Assembly: GCF_028554725.1 (NCBI RefSeq)
Contig: NC_071670.1
Coordinates: 806,001-870,000, forward strand
Reading direction: 5' to 3'
Length of the DNA stretch: 64,000 bases
Source: Zeugodacus cucurbitae
Taxonomy: Eukaryota > Arthropoda > Insecta > Diptera > Tephritidae
Shown: in pieces, positions 47,101 through 60,700 of the stretch
How the letters are laid out: each line of letters opens with the position of its first letter
How positions within the stretch are numbered: position 1 is the first letter of the stretch
Translations under genes and position numbers: made by a program
The notes under the pieces: model-generated
Told to the model about the DNA's origin: nothing
Databases searched by the model: none
The model's input: the letters and a program-made list of their open reading frames with translations, nothing else

Positions 47101-48718
47101 GCAGACAACCAGCGCCCGCTGAGGAATGTGTGCAACATGAACCGTGCAACAGAATGTGGCAGCAATGAGTCAAAGTGCATTGCCAATGTGCTGCTTGCGG
47201 CCACAAGCAGTTGGTTGGCAAATTTTCAACTTTTCTGGGTATATTTAGCCTTGTGCCACATAATTTTAGATAAATAACAGGACATTTCGTGGGCGAGATT
47301 TTTATAGCGTCTTCGTAGGCTCGCAGAGATATAAATGCTTGAAAAGCGCTGGCTTTGCATCGGGTTCATGGTGTCTGCAGACAGCTTACGGCATTCAACT
47401 GGACGTATTCATCCCCCGAGGCGACTTTCAGTTTAAAAAATGGACTCAGCATAAAAGTGAGCACAATTCTCAGCTGTTTCAGTGACGCTTTTAGTCGTGA
47501 GGCTCAAAACCTAAAAAGGCAAAATGAAGTATTTACAATTTTGCGCCTACCTATAGTCCACATAACGCCGGAGTGTCAGCCAAAGTGTCTGTGTTTATTT
47601 AGCACGACTAAGCAAAATGGTGCCTCCACACAGACGCCAATAATAAAAATAAAAGTATACAGAGCACTGGCATGTGGAGAGATGGCGCCCGCAGACGAGA
47701 AGAAAGAGAGGAAAGTCGCATAGAATACCAACAGCAAATCGCCGTCCGATAAGTGTACAACTGAAGTAATAAGTCGGTAAACCAGTGAATAACTGACTAA
47801 GTGAGCAAGTAGGTCGCGGCCACGGAGATGTCTTCGTGTGTGTGTAGAATGCATCGAAGGCACATGACAAAATATTGGCGCCGAGGTATGTACGTGTTTA
47901 TATAGATTCTTTATTATCGAATTCAAATTTAATTTATATTTCACTGGCAAAGCGGGAGTAACAACAGTAGGATGCGAGACCTCTACACTTAGCTCCTCTA
48001 AAACGCATCCAATTTTTATTACGCTATTTTCCTCATTGTTTCGGCTGCTGACTCCAGCGTCCTTGTATCCCTCAACTCATGCATTACTCCACACCGTTGC
48101 TTCATCTCCACACTCGCTTCACTTAGTCATACATATTTGCGCTGGCAAAATACTTTGCATAAATTCCACTTTAATTCTATGAGGTCCCCGAGGCGCTGTA
48201 CACTCACGCTTGGGGGAGAAAGTTTTCAACTCAGCTGTCGTAGCTAATGAAAGGGATTTGTTTTGCAGTCCAAAACAAGTGCATATACAATGAAGGTAGC
48301 GTTAGGGAGGCGAGAGTTGGATGCTCTCTCAATTTTAAGTGAGATAAATAAGTTGAGCAATTTGTTAGTTGAAATTGGCGGTGTAAGCTGGTTTGGTGTA
48401 TTTAATTAAATTTTAGTCTGTTTAAAGCTGAATGGGTTTGTAATTGAAGTATGGCTTCATTCTACCGTATGTATTACGTTCCAGCAGATCTGCTGTAGCC
48501 TTTTTTTGCTAGTCTAGAAACAAAAAAAATAACTCCAGAACCAATTATCGACTTTTAAATTGGTCGGTAGATGGCGCTGTATTCAAATTTGTTTGAAAAA
48601 TTGTTCTTATCTTCATTTATAGGTTATATTTCGTATAATTATAGACGCTGTAGGGAATAAATGTAGTTTATTGAATATATATGGGCTCTTGGTGAGCTTT
48701 TTATTGTAATTGACTCAC

Positions 48719-48839
48719 CTGCACGACTTCTGCATGACTTCAGCACGATTATAGCCGCTAATCTTGCAAAAGGACTCATTGCAATAAACAATCGGAAAAT
48801 CCACAATCTGTGCGTTGGCCAATAGAAACGAACTGTCCG
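48719..48839 (-). CDS. eag exon A: N-terminal PAS domain
   Basis: 121 nt: two bases, 39 codons and two bases. The acceptor ctcattttcag|CGGACAG completes a Pro codon from the missing first exon, and the donor GTGCAG|GTGAG splits an Arg codon completed by exon B. It encodes DSSFLLANAQIVDFPIVYCN and ESFCKISGYNRAEVMQKSC, the start of the eag domain with the conserved NAQIVDFPIVYCN and FCKISGYNRAEVMQ. The exon carrying the initiator Met and the PAS-cap (about 26 to 28 residues in Drosophila, from memory) was searched for upstream and not found within the window. Confidence 0.96.
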
Positions 48840-51800
48840 CTGAAAATGAGAAAATTTGATGTGATTAGCACTATAAAGACTTATAAGATTTATAAAATAG
48901 AAGAAACCTATTTCGTTTAAAGCTTTCACCTTCTATGCTCCTTTGGCCCGACAAGACGTATGAGTAACATTGGAAGAAAGTAATTTAACTATGAGATCTC
49001 CTAAGCCATATATAGTTCCTCCTGACACATAACTCCTCTTCGAACAACTTCCTAATCCCTGTTCAAGCCTCACCCTACATAAACCTCGAGAAGCCACTCA
49101 ATCTCCTCTCACCTTCGCTTAATCCGTGGAGCGCTCGCTTTTTTCCGTTAGGCTGCTAATACCGTTTTCATCGGTGAATGCATTATCCTTTCAATGGTGT
49201 ATCCGGCGAATGGTGTACACATATCGTTGGAGAGATATATGTGACCGCACTGCAGCCTCGTTGAACCGACAATCGAAAGCGATGTGCTACATTTTTGTAT
49301 AAGCAAGTGTTGACTTTTATTTGCCAGCCATAAATAGTGGAGGTTGGCTAATGGCAAACGGAATCGTTTCAACTGTCGATTTATACGAATGCGTTCGCTT
49401 GTGGAACAGCGATAAACCACACGATTTATTTGCATTATGCAATAAAGCAACAATAACAAGTAAATAATGTAGCGAGTAGTAGTAGGGATTTCACTAAAAA
49501 CCGAGTAATAATGTTGAGTGTGGAGACAACACTAGTGGCTCAGCTCAGTAGGGCGGATTTAAGTTCTTTCAGCAACGCTTCGTGCTTCCAATAACCAACA
49601 GTACTGGCGTACGTGTTTGTTTGTAAGCACTTTTATAGCATTATTTTTTAGAACGGCAACTTCATTTTATACGCGAAGCTGCGACCTTGAAGCTCTTAGT
49701 TCACTCACTACCGCCTGAAGCTGGGTGTTGGCATCATCAGCTGCAGTTCAACTTAATGTTCCGGAGATTGGGTGGAATGAGTATTCGATTAACATGTAAT
49801 ACATGCACGAAGAGCAGCGGGGTGTTTGTAATGTTGTTCGTAAATTTATTTGAGCAGACACATTGGCTAAAATGGAAGGTGACTTTCTTGCGCTGTTATT
49901 GAGTATCAAATTGCTTTTGTGTTTGGGAGCGCCACATTCGCACATTTCAAAGCACAATTGAAGTTGATAGTCCGCAGAAATAGGGGCGTACGCAATGGCG
50001 ATAGCTTGGCAATGTACGGACACATCCTCATTCGAAACTGTGGCGGCAATAAAAGTTAAATAGAAGCACAAAGAGCTTACGCTCCGGATCCGCTTGCAAT
50101 AACTTTGCACTCATTTTTGGTCCAAACAGGTCTCATTTTATACAGACGTTTCTTTTATTACAAAAGCTTTTCAAAAGCTCTCAGGCTAGTGCTTACTAAA
50201 CCATCGTTAGAGCTTTGTTGTGAAGGAGGCGTCCAATGGAACTCGTGTCATCTGAAATCATTGTTTCAGAACATGGATTAATATTGAGAAATCGAAGTGA
50301 TGATGGAGGTAATGAAATGGTCGATGCTGTGACTACCTATCCTAAGCGAGTTCTAGGTGTTTGAAATTATAATGGAATAGTGCTTTTATTGTTTATACTT
50401 CGTTTTATAATAGATAAGTTTTAAGCTACACGTTCGTGAAGTGTATAACTCTCAGTTGAAGCTCTCTGGTATTATACCTCCTAAGAAGCGGTTTTTGACA
50501 AGTAGCAAACTATCTAAAGCGAGAAAGCTTTATTTGGTATACCATTTTGAATTCAGTGGCGAACGTTTTACGATTCTACTAGAAGCTAAGCATCACTTGG
50601 CAGCTACTTTCAAGTATTGTTATTAGACTAGTTCGCAACTAGTTACAAAATTATTCTATAAACAGCTTTCCACCAACTACAATTTCTCCTGCAGCACTTT
50701 TTTATATTTTTTTGCCTTTTATGGTGTGTGCTTTTAGGCGTTCGCGTACACAACTAAATTACAAAGGCAAACACTTTAAAAAGATGACAGCAAAGTGCTT
50801 TGACAAGCACACATTCACACACACATGCTCAAATGTGATTGCAAATTTGCACTTTTACAGTGTGGGTGTGTGTTGTGGGTCGGGGAGGCGTTAGAAATGA
50901 AGGTAAACAAATTAAATTTACATAATTAAGTGTCAGCATACATATTTTTCCACTGTATTTGGTGGCTTAACGATGTGTGTACGTTGTTGATTTTGAAATC
51001 TATACGAAGAGCCAAGAGCTGTGATATGCATGGGCTTTTGTAGGTGTGGCACACTTGTATTCATGAGCTTGTATGTGTTTTGAGCTTTACCGTTATTCAT
51101 ATGCAGCAGATTAGCACGAGTTGGTGCGATTTTTTCGAATTTTTTCGCGTCTTTGTGTCGGTATTTATTTCACGCTTTCATCAACCTTGCCACATTTTAT
51201 ATATTTTGAATGCTTAATGAGCTCACACAAATGCAAAAAGCATTTGTAAATATTTTTTCATATCAAGTGAGTGCTGCAAGAATTAAAACAAAAAAATAAA
51301 TTATTGATTTTTCAAACAGCTTTTTTTCCCTGTCGTTGGCCACATCATTAATTCAAATTGATTGTTGCAAGTCAATCAAGTTACAAGTCTGTTTAATTTA
51401 TTTTACACCTGTAAGCTTATAAACATGAATTTCCAATTATGCAACAACACGAAAAAAATCGTTTCAATTAATTTTTTTTGTAATTTCCGAGTGCTTCCTT
51501 TGCATAAATTGCATATCTGATTACACCCTGAGTGCTGAGCGCAAAAAAGTTGACGGTAAAAAAATTTAAAAAAATATTTGTATACATTTAAAAATGGCTC
51601 CGAGTTGTTATATATACATTTATTACATAAATAGAGTGCAATATTTTGTATTTAAAAACTCTGCATTCACAGCACTGATCAAGTTACGCAAGCAAAAACC
51701 ATTTTCCATATCCACTTAATTGGCTGCTCTTTGTTTTCACAATTCTATTTTGCTGTCTTTTTCACTTAAAATGTTACGCATAATCCTCTGTTATCGCAAC

Positions 51801-54800
51801 TTTGGCTTACAAGTATATTAAAAGCATGCTTTTTGTTGGTACAAATTGATTGATGATGCTCTGATGCAACTTACTGACTTTTCGTTGCCTACATTTAGGC
51901 TATTTTCGGCAGGGTTGCAAATTTTGCTCATTGCTGTTGTTGTTGCGACCACCTTTGACTTTTGACCTAACTTATACAGCACTCCACCACACTTTCCACC
52001 ACTTGCGCCGACAAATATTTGCCTGTCTGCCAGGTCCATGTGTGTCTGTAGATTTGTTTGTGGTTAATGGCAATGTCCTTTGGCCGCCCATCTATTGTGT
52101 CAACGTTGTATTTTTGGGCAGCAGACGACAATCACAGCGAAGACAAATGATTTTTCAAGTTGTCAGTAGAACGTACATTGCTAATGTTGTTGTAGAATAT
52201 ATGAGGTAACGGCTTTTGATGGTTTTATTTTTGTTGAAAAAGACATCGAGTTAAATGGTGCGTCAATCAAGTTGGAAAATTTATTTTCTGAGTCATATAT
52301 AGAAAAAGTTAGGCGGAAATGGATGGAAGGACCAGTAGATAGAAGTCATTTGAAAATGTCAGTGATGGAGTCCATATTAAGCCAATTCATTCTTGGCGAG
52401 AGTCTGAACAGAAAGAGAGCGCACTTACAAATCTCTTCACTTTTCTCCACATCAAAAATAATTAATGAAGTTGGTCTTTCAAATACAGGGCTCCACTTCT
52501 GATTATCATATGATGTTGGTTAACTGCTATATTAATCTGTTACTCCTTAAAGAGAGCTTAAAAAGATTACACACTCTCTCTATCACTCTATATCACTCTC
52601 TCTCTCCCACATTAGTCCACAATATTTGTTAAACCGTTTGAGAATTATCAAATTTTTTACGAAGCTGAATGAAATAAATTTTAATGGTCTTTAAATTCTT
52701 GCATCCAGAATTTCTAGTAAAATACAGTTATTTCTCATTTTCTCTAAATTTCTTAAAGTAATTTAATGCAGCTAAAGTTCACTTGCAGTTGCTGCAGCGC
52801 GTCGCTAATATGACATTAATGTCTTCTCTTGATTTAGTTCTGTTGCTGGCAATCTGTAGCGACCGAAGCGAAATAAAATCGCACAATGCGAAAGAAATTA
52901 AAAGAAAACATCTACAAACGAAACGAAGAACATAAAAATTTGAACATAAACAAAACCAGATTCAGGCGCATGTGTGTCGGTGTATGTGGGCGTGCGCTCG
53001 GTGGCAGACCGCAGAATACAGAAGCATAAACAACCGACCGAACAGAAAACAAGCAGAAGAAGGTGAAGATAAACAAAAAATGTGCAACACAAATGGTCGT
53101 GTGGCATGCCACAAGCGCAGTGTGGCAGCGAGTGAAAGCGAACGGGAATAAAAGAAGCAAGCTGCCACACACTGACTTTGTGTACACAAAAATAACAACA
53201 AACAAGCACTCGCATCCTCGTATGAATGGCGTGGAAGGAGAAAGGCGAACAGTTGGAAAAGCGTGGGTGGGGGCAAGTGGCGCATACGGTTGCTTAAAGT
53301 GTGTTGCAAGTTGTAGTGGCCGCGCAGGAGGTCGGTGGAAAATACAGCGAAAGTGCAACATATAACGGTATGTGGCATGTGGCACACAGTAGTTGCTGAA
53401 GGTTGTCGATCTGCTGGAAATGGGCGCTTGAGCCAGAGTAGAGTATGGGGTGTAGACGTTTTACCACTCTTGAGTGAAGGTCGGCGAGCATGTTGTCTGA
53501 CAGGTGGCAGCAGTAGTCGCGAAGGTAGCGTGATTTATACGCGGTAGTCCGTCGTCGGGTGCATACAGGTTGGTTCTAGTGAAGCGCAGCAGCGCTCTGG
53601 TGTACCAAATGCATGCCAAAGATGCACGCCGCAGTGACACAGAGTCGCAATCTGTGTGGCAAGTGTGGCTTCCGCGGGGAGATGTAGTCGTTCATAGTTG
53701 CTCATATGTGTTAACTTATGAAGGGCATGTCCTGGTTAATATATTGATGGTTGGAATGCAGGTGAAATATATGGGTTTTGAATGAAGCATGATTGCCAGT
53801 TTATATTTTAATAAAGTTTGGTGCATATGAAAGATGTTTACATAGAGAAGGTAGACTGATTCCAAAAAGGTAGTGGAAGAAACTGTATAATAATATATTT
53901 TAACGGACGGATTTATTTTCTTTGAAAAGAAAAGAATTGGATTACTCTTTTGGTAGCCTCTTTCTTACATAGTACAATCTCCGAATTTCTATCTTACGTT
54001 AGGTAAGACCTAGACCTCAGAACATGGCACGCAAATAAACAAATACTCGGTTCAATCTGAAACATGAAACACTTTGGGGCTCAGTAAATGGGGCTACCCA
54101 CCAGAGGAAACCTTCATAAACTCACTGTAAATTAAAAATCATGCATTGGTCCAATTGTGTTTTGAGAGTCACTGTGGAATGATCTCTACTAAACTTTGAG
54201 CCAGCAATCCATCCAGCCGCCTTACCCATGATATCCCAGCGCTTTTTACTTTAACTAAGAGACATATGTGGGTCTTAAAGTGAGTTGACTTAACGCTCAG
54301 AAAAGCCGATTTCTTTGTCTTGCCTATGACTGGACTACAGATAGGGAAGATGTTTATGGTTGATCTAAAGATTGCGGTCTGCTATTTGTCTACCAAATTT
54401 TGTTCCATTTGTTTGCTAAACCGGTCCTTCCTAGTTAAATTCGCTGGCTATTTAAAGTGATTTTGAAGTTCTAGGTCCATGCCTTCCATGGATGTGGAAT
54501 TATTCATGTTTTGGTTATCGTTACTTTAAAGTATTGCCATCATGTGTTCCTTAAACACTTGCTTTCAAACCAATGATCCATAATTCGAAAATCCTATGTA
54601 TAGAACTTTGGAAGCGCACCGAAATGACTTAGAAATCTTAAAACATTAGTCCATACGGGCTTAGAAGCTCTCAAATACAAACAAAAATTAAATTCTGCCA
54701 ATTCTTGAACGAATATAAGTCCTTATCGCAGAAGAACTCAACGCCATTTGTAAGTGCCACCCCTCACTAATGGCATTTGGGCGCTTTGTAGTTGTAAACA

Positions 54801-57491
54801 TAAATTGCACGACAACAAAAACGCAGCAAATCAAGCCAATGTTGTGGAGATTAAGAAAATGAATTCTTGTATTTGTGTTGTACTTGTTGTTGTTGTTATT
54901 CATTCAACTTGCATTCACTGCCACTGTAAACAATGTTGCCATTGTTTGCCACCACACACACACATATTTATATGTGGCACAATGCAATCGCGTGTAAGTG
55001 TGTGTGTGGCACGCGACACAGTTATTCACTTTACCTACGTCATCGGCATTCGTGGCGAAATGAGGTTGTGCACCAAGACTGTTGCATGCCCCATCATATT
55101 TACCATGCCACACGCTGCTGTCCCACTTCGGCTTGCATTCGCCTCGTTTTGGCTCTGACGTCATTGATAAGCGTCGCTCGCTGGCTGGCTGACTGCTTTG
55201 TGGCACAAGTGGGCCAGTGGAGGTCATGCACGTTGCACAAATGCACTGCCACCTCGCCTCTCACTTGCCACTTGCTGTATTGCTGTATTTTGTGCTTCTG
55301 TGTGTTTGTTTGTGCTTCCATAAACCATTTATGCCCGCTTTCTGATGAGTAATGAGCTCTGACTTGCTGGCAATAATAGTTGATTATGTTGCATGCAGCG
55401 ACGCTTGTGGCAACCAGCGGTACATGGCTACGCTGAAAAATGCACGGGATTAACGAAATGACACATTGATGTTGGCGAAATTTGTCAGTTTATGGGTTCA
55501 GTGTTTACTAAAATTAGCCGCGTTTATGATTGGCCTGCAAATTGATGTGATCTCCGAAGTTTTGCCGGAAATTTATGCCGACAGTTAGTCATGATGGTTA
55601 AATTTTAGAAGCGTAAAGTGGAGTGAAATGCAGATATGATGGAATGATAGTTAAGTGGCTTTAGAAGCGGTTTAAATTGTAGTGTGTTGGGGGCTAGTGA
55701 ACAGCACCGGGGCGTATGAGTAACATTTGCCATATATTTTGGAATATCAGCATTCTGCATGGTATCTGGCTGGGACTGATTAGTTTTCACGAATGTTTTG
55801 AAAGCTTACTCTGACTTTCTGAAGACCCGATAATTATTTGAGAGAAATATGTTGCCACGTGAGATCTCATCTGAGATATAGCATTGAAGTAGAAGTTCAA
55901 CTTGATTAAGACATCGCGATTTGTGTCTATTATTTCTCTATATCCAGTCGATTTAGTGATTGTTTAATCGCATAAAGAAGCTCTTCCTCCTCCTAGTCTC
56001 ATTCTACCAGACATCAACAAAGACAACAAATCTTCACGAAATCGCTTTTTGACTTTCCCTTAGAGTCTGCCCTGCGTATTCGATATCCACTGAGTAACAT
56101 AGTACAGTTTGAATAACAATTCTGCGGATTGAGTAGAACGTACACAAAGGCTGATAAGATAAGGTAGCAGCCGTGAGTTACATCCTCACTAACATAATTA
56201 CATGTATCGATCGGCCTTCGAACTCGAAATGCTTTCTTATTATCTCCTACCTTTTTTTAAAGTCAGACCCTCTTCGAACCATAATAATCCATACTAAAAG
56301 AGATAATTGCGAAACACTGAGCTCCAGTCAATCACAAACAAGCATTTCAAATTCTAAAAGAGTAGAAATCTAACGAAATTTCATTTAACACACAACGTCA
56401 TCAAGTCATAAACATAATTTCACGATTTTATTAGGCACCAAATAGGCGCGCCCACAAATTCTCATGCACCAACGCATGTGATCACATTCACGCCTATCAA
56501 AAAAGGCACTCTAAACTACATACGGTCATGGAAATGTGAGAATTCTAAAACGCAAGTACTCATATTGGTATATTGGTAGCCCAAAGACACTCTGTTCATT
56601 GCCGTGATATGTGTACATACAGTTATAGCAAGGTGTGCGCGCTTGTTGCGAGTCATCAATACCTGACGTTGATGGATGTGTTGCCGCAACGTGTGTTCTG
56701 TGTGGCAGCGAGTGCTAATGTGGCAAATTGTGAGGCATGCAAACGAATGGCAAACAAAGGTGAAAATATGCGAACGCAGTCATTTTCAAACACGCACAGC
56801 CAATCCCATACACACACACACGCACGGAATTGCACTATATAAAGTTCAAATCACGTTTGCGGGAAGTGCGGCGCTGTTGAGTGGGACTTGCTGTTAATTT
56901 CGGCGGGTTTGAGGGCAGACGTGTTTGTACAGTCCGGCTATTCAGCAAACACCATGCTGACGGCGAATTTCTAGTTGGACGTGATTTTCGCACCTTAATG
57001 GGGCTAAGCAGCGGTTTGGTAAGCAATTGGTTACACAATATTAGTGGAATATGTGTGGGCTGGACGAATGCACTGACAAGATTTGAACTATAAACTTCAA
57101 TGCTGTGAATGCTGAAGAAGTTGTGCCCAAGAATATTTTAGGAGTCTAAAATATATGTAACAGAATAAATTCATTCCACATCCCGAATAATTCATTTCTG
57201 CATTGCCGTTTTGAGGAGACTTGAAAAGTGGTCCGATGTATTCCCTGAGGTATCTAAGTTAGGACTGATCCTTGCAACGAATTCCACTTGGACTGTGCCT
57301 GGCTCTTTGTTATGCCAATTAAGAGATCTATCCATATATATATGGACCAAGACGACTCTCCTGTATCGATAAAGCGCTTAGAGTCTTTCCCAATGTTAGT
57401 CAATTCGTTGGACTCGCCGAAAGTATGTTTACTGAGAGGGTGAGACCCCGGGACTGGTGAAAACTGGATATTGGAGGAAAAAGTGCTTATA
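48840..57491 (-). other. proximal part of the large 5' intron of eag
   Basis: No initiator exon with a phase-1 end matching the Pro split at exon A was recognised. Sequence is mixed: GT/CA microsatellites, a CT-rich patch near 52577-52610 and a GC-richer stretch at about 52960-53700 with many overlapping frames on both strands and no recognisable similarity. I see no second gene, although a nested gene cannot be excluded. Confidence 0.6.
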
Positions 57492-57719
57492 TTATTTCAC
57501 CTTGCCTTCTTTCATACGGCTTTCACTTTTCGCCTTGACAAAATCTTTAGTCTGACCGCATATTGGGCAGTGTCCAGTCAACACTTCTATATTCTGAGCC
57601 AGAGCAGTTCGAAGGATGCCCCAGTCCGAGTCATCTGGGATATCTAAGCATATCAAATATATAGGTAGCTCATCTTGGTCGGTCCTGCCTAGACTACCGC
57701 GAAAACCATCTGAAATCAT
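57492..57719 (-). CDS. unrecognised short frame with CPxCG motif, doubtful
   Basis: 75-codon minus-strand frame inside the 5' intron of eag. Unlike most frames here its composition is balanced: an acidic, hydrophobic middle (LPIYLICLDIPDDSDWGILR), then CPICG and a lysine-rich end. A possible acceptor, gatgatttcag, ends at 57710, so it could also be a terminal exon starting at 57709. C-P-I-C-G alone is only half of a zinc-binding pair. I do not recognise the protein and cannot show that it is expressed; chance is still quite possible. Confidence 0.25.
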   Translation of the reverse strand: MISDGFRGSLGRTDQDELPIYLICLDIPDDSDWGILRTALAQNIEVLTGHCPICGQTKDFVKAKSESRMKEGKVK

Positions 57720-60700
57720 CAGAAGTTGAAAGCCACTTTAGACGCATTGAACTTCAAAGAACAAACCAAAAATGCCTAAGATTTCAAGAGCTTGTTGCCA
57801 CACTTACCTTGCCTTGGGCCTTTGTATACCACACAAATACCACAAATGCAACTCAGAATTACTAAAGCACTCACACAAGTGCCAGTAGAAACGTTTATAC
57901 ACATAAAATATTTGCAGGTTAACCTCAAAGACCGCTCGCCAACACTCATAATCAGAAATTTGTAAACTCAAATGCGTAGCAAGCGCAAATCCCCAAAATT
58001 ATGCAATGCGAATTTGTTTGGCAATAATTGGTTGCTAAGCGCTGCGCTCGCACAAGTGGCGCGTGAGTGTGTGGATTTCACAATGAGCATCAATCAAAAA
58101 CCGTAAATTCAGAGAAGAGTGTCTGCCAGCGTAAGCGTAAGAACACATGTGGGCCACTGAATATGCTCTTCTGTGCGTGTGTGTGAGTGCGCAAGAATAA
58201 TGACACTTGTAGTGTTTCCACTGCATGCGTGTGTCAGTAAGAGGCGTGGGTGCGGCAGGGCATATGTAACGGTACTCTTGTGTGTGTTTGTATTTGTTTA
58301 TATAACTTGTGCTTTGTATTGCTTTGCTTAAGTGGCTGTGTAATACTCTCTGGCTCTGGCATAACAAGCACGCGTGCGGCTGCAGCAACAACTACAGGCC
58401 AGCAACAAAGAGGTGGCAAGCACTCGGTACACGTAAGCATGCGTGCGTTTGCGTGTTTTAGTTGTTATTTGGTTGTTGTAACCACAACAATTTAAGTCAT
58501 TGTGCAATTGCATAGTTGAATTTCGTCCGCTTAGCAAATGCAATACAACTTAATCCAATTTGCATGATAACGGCACACTAAGTGTTGCAATGTTGCAAGT
58601 TACTTAGAAACACTTGTAAATTTACCGTTAGTCAAGGTGAGCGCTTGTTACTAAATGCGGTAAACGAACATTTTTGAAGGTGACTAAGTTTTATAAATAA
58701 CTGGGTAGCGAGAGAGGCACGTAAAGATAACTGAACAGCGAGAACTGTGGTTTCTTTATTCCGAAGACAGCCGAGAACGTCTCTACATCTACTTTAGGCG
58801 TGTTTTACACTCTCACAACTACAAATATTACTCTCAACTCCATTTGCAGGTTCGAAAATAGTTTGCCTCCGTCTAGTTTTAGCCTTAAGGCACTCTTAAC
58901 CGCAATCTTCAATCTCTGTATTCAGTGCGCTCAATCCACTTGCCACTTTTTGACTCTAAACCAATATTTTTGATCTATTTTGTTCATTTTCAGCACTGCT
59001 TTTATGCCACTCAGCCCTAACCAAACCCAAGTACTTAAATAGTACTAGCCGTTTCTCGGCGTTTTAAAGTTCCAGTTCGCACGCCACTCAAGCGTAAATT
59101 GTTTCCTTTTGACTTCCTTCAAATCTATTTCGAGATTTTGTATGCAAAAACTTTGCGCAAATATCACAATCGCCTGGCAGCTGCGAAGCTTATGAAGCCA
59201 CAAAGCAAATGTCTGCGTCTGCCGCACGCATATTTCTTACTATTTGCGCATTCACAATTTGCTTGCCACATTTGTATTTCTTGCTGAACCGCAAAAGTTG
59301 TAAAAGTTTTATTTTTAAATTTTAGGCCGCAAGCATCTCTGCCTCTCTCTTTCTACTGCCGCCTTGCCAGCGCTTTGGCGCCCTGTTTTCCGCCGCCTAA
59401 TTCGCTCTCGCATTTCGTGGCATACTTGCAGGCGCTTGTCGATGGCAGCAAATCGTGAGTTGTTCCCGGTTTTTCGGTACAAATTTAGCCAAGTGGAAAT
59501 AAATTTGCAAGAAAAGTTTTGCTCAAATGAAAAGCTTTGCCTCAAATGCTCGAGCGCATTTTTCGTGCTCAGCTCAGCGCGGCGTGTTTGCGGTTTGCAG
59601 GGTGGCAACCCTAACATAGCATACATTTGTGCGCTCGCTCCGAAAGTTTGTTAAGTATTTCTCGAAAAGTTTTATCTAATATTTGCTGAGAAAACATTTC
59701 TTTTCTTCATCGCTTGACTAGGTTACAAGGCAAATATTTGTTTGGCATCTTCGCAAATTGTGTTGCTTGTCAGATACATGCGGAAATCGTGAAAAGTTAG
59801 CCATAAGTGCTATTATGAACGCAGGATAATTATATTTCGCCTAGGAGGAGACATTTTCTGCCAAATAAGTTGGGAATGGGCTTAGTATTGTTGAAGCTTT
59901 AGTTAAATGCGGTTTCTTCAAACATTTCATGGTTTTTCGGTTTTCGGAAATCAAGATCTATTGTTTTAGGGGATCCATGAATGGTTTCCTCTACCCATTC
60001 CCATTTTTAACAGTCCTTTCTTCACTTAATGATTTATTCATCTATCGGATTATCACATATTCGGATATCTTATAAGTCCCGGAAGGTTACGAGCTCGTGA
60101 AGATTGTTAACCTTGAGGGCCTGGACCATGGATCGTACATTACCATTAGTAGCGTTCCTGTGGGTCCACTTCCGAGCTTATGTTGACTTAATATTAGATT
60201 AACGGTTATAAAAACTGGGGATATATTTTATTGTCCAGCTGCTTAAGACTCCGCTGAAAATCCAGAGCTCTGCGCAGTCCCTTAGAACCGTTTTCGGTCT
60301 CTTTTTTATTCCATCATCAAGTTCTTACATGTCTTTCCTTAACATTTTCCAACCCTGTCCTTAGACGTTCCCACCCTATACTACCATGCGGTCATCTGTT
60401 GTTGTCATTTACAAATTTTTAAGCGCGTTTTTACGAGCTGCAGTGTCAACGCATCCCTCACAGAATTGCGTCAAAATTAGTATCAGCGCTTTTATTGGCT
60501 TGTAATTGCCATTTCTTAAGTAAACACCCCGCAGGAGATTACTTTTAACGTAACTGTAAAAGAACAACAAGAAGTTGAGAAGCGCTGGAACGCCACGCGG
60601 ACCTTTAAATAAACACTTAACGGCAGGTGGCATAAATGAAATGAAAACAGCGTACATTGTTTGTTTAAAGAGCAGTAAATTGTAGGCGGCAAGAAAGAAG

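Larger units (their letters stand above)
42986..48718 (-). other. eag intron between exons A and B
   Basis: 5.7-kb intron split within an Arg codon of the PAS domain. It contains the E-box/forkhead/IR1 inverted array (43391-44134), CAA/AAC-rich sequence at about 45420-45475 and a GC-richer stretch at about 46990-47120. No extra coding exon was recognised. Confidence 0.8.

Noticed and set aside
52898..53547. Many overlapping frames over 90 codons on both strands
   Set aside because: The region is GC-richer, which lowers stop frequency. The frames conflict with each other and none resembles a protein family.
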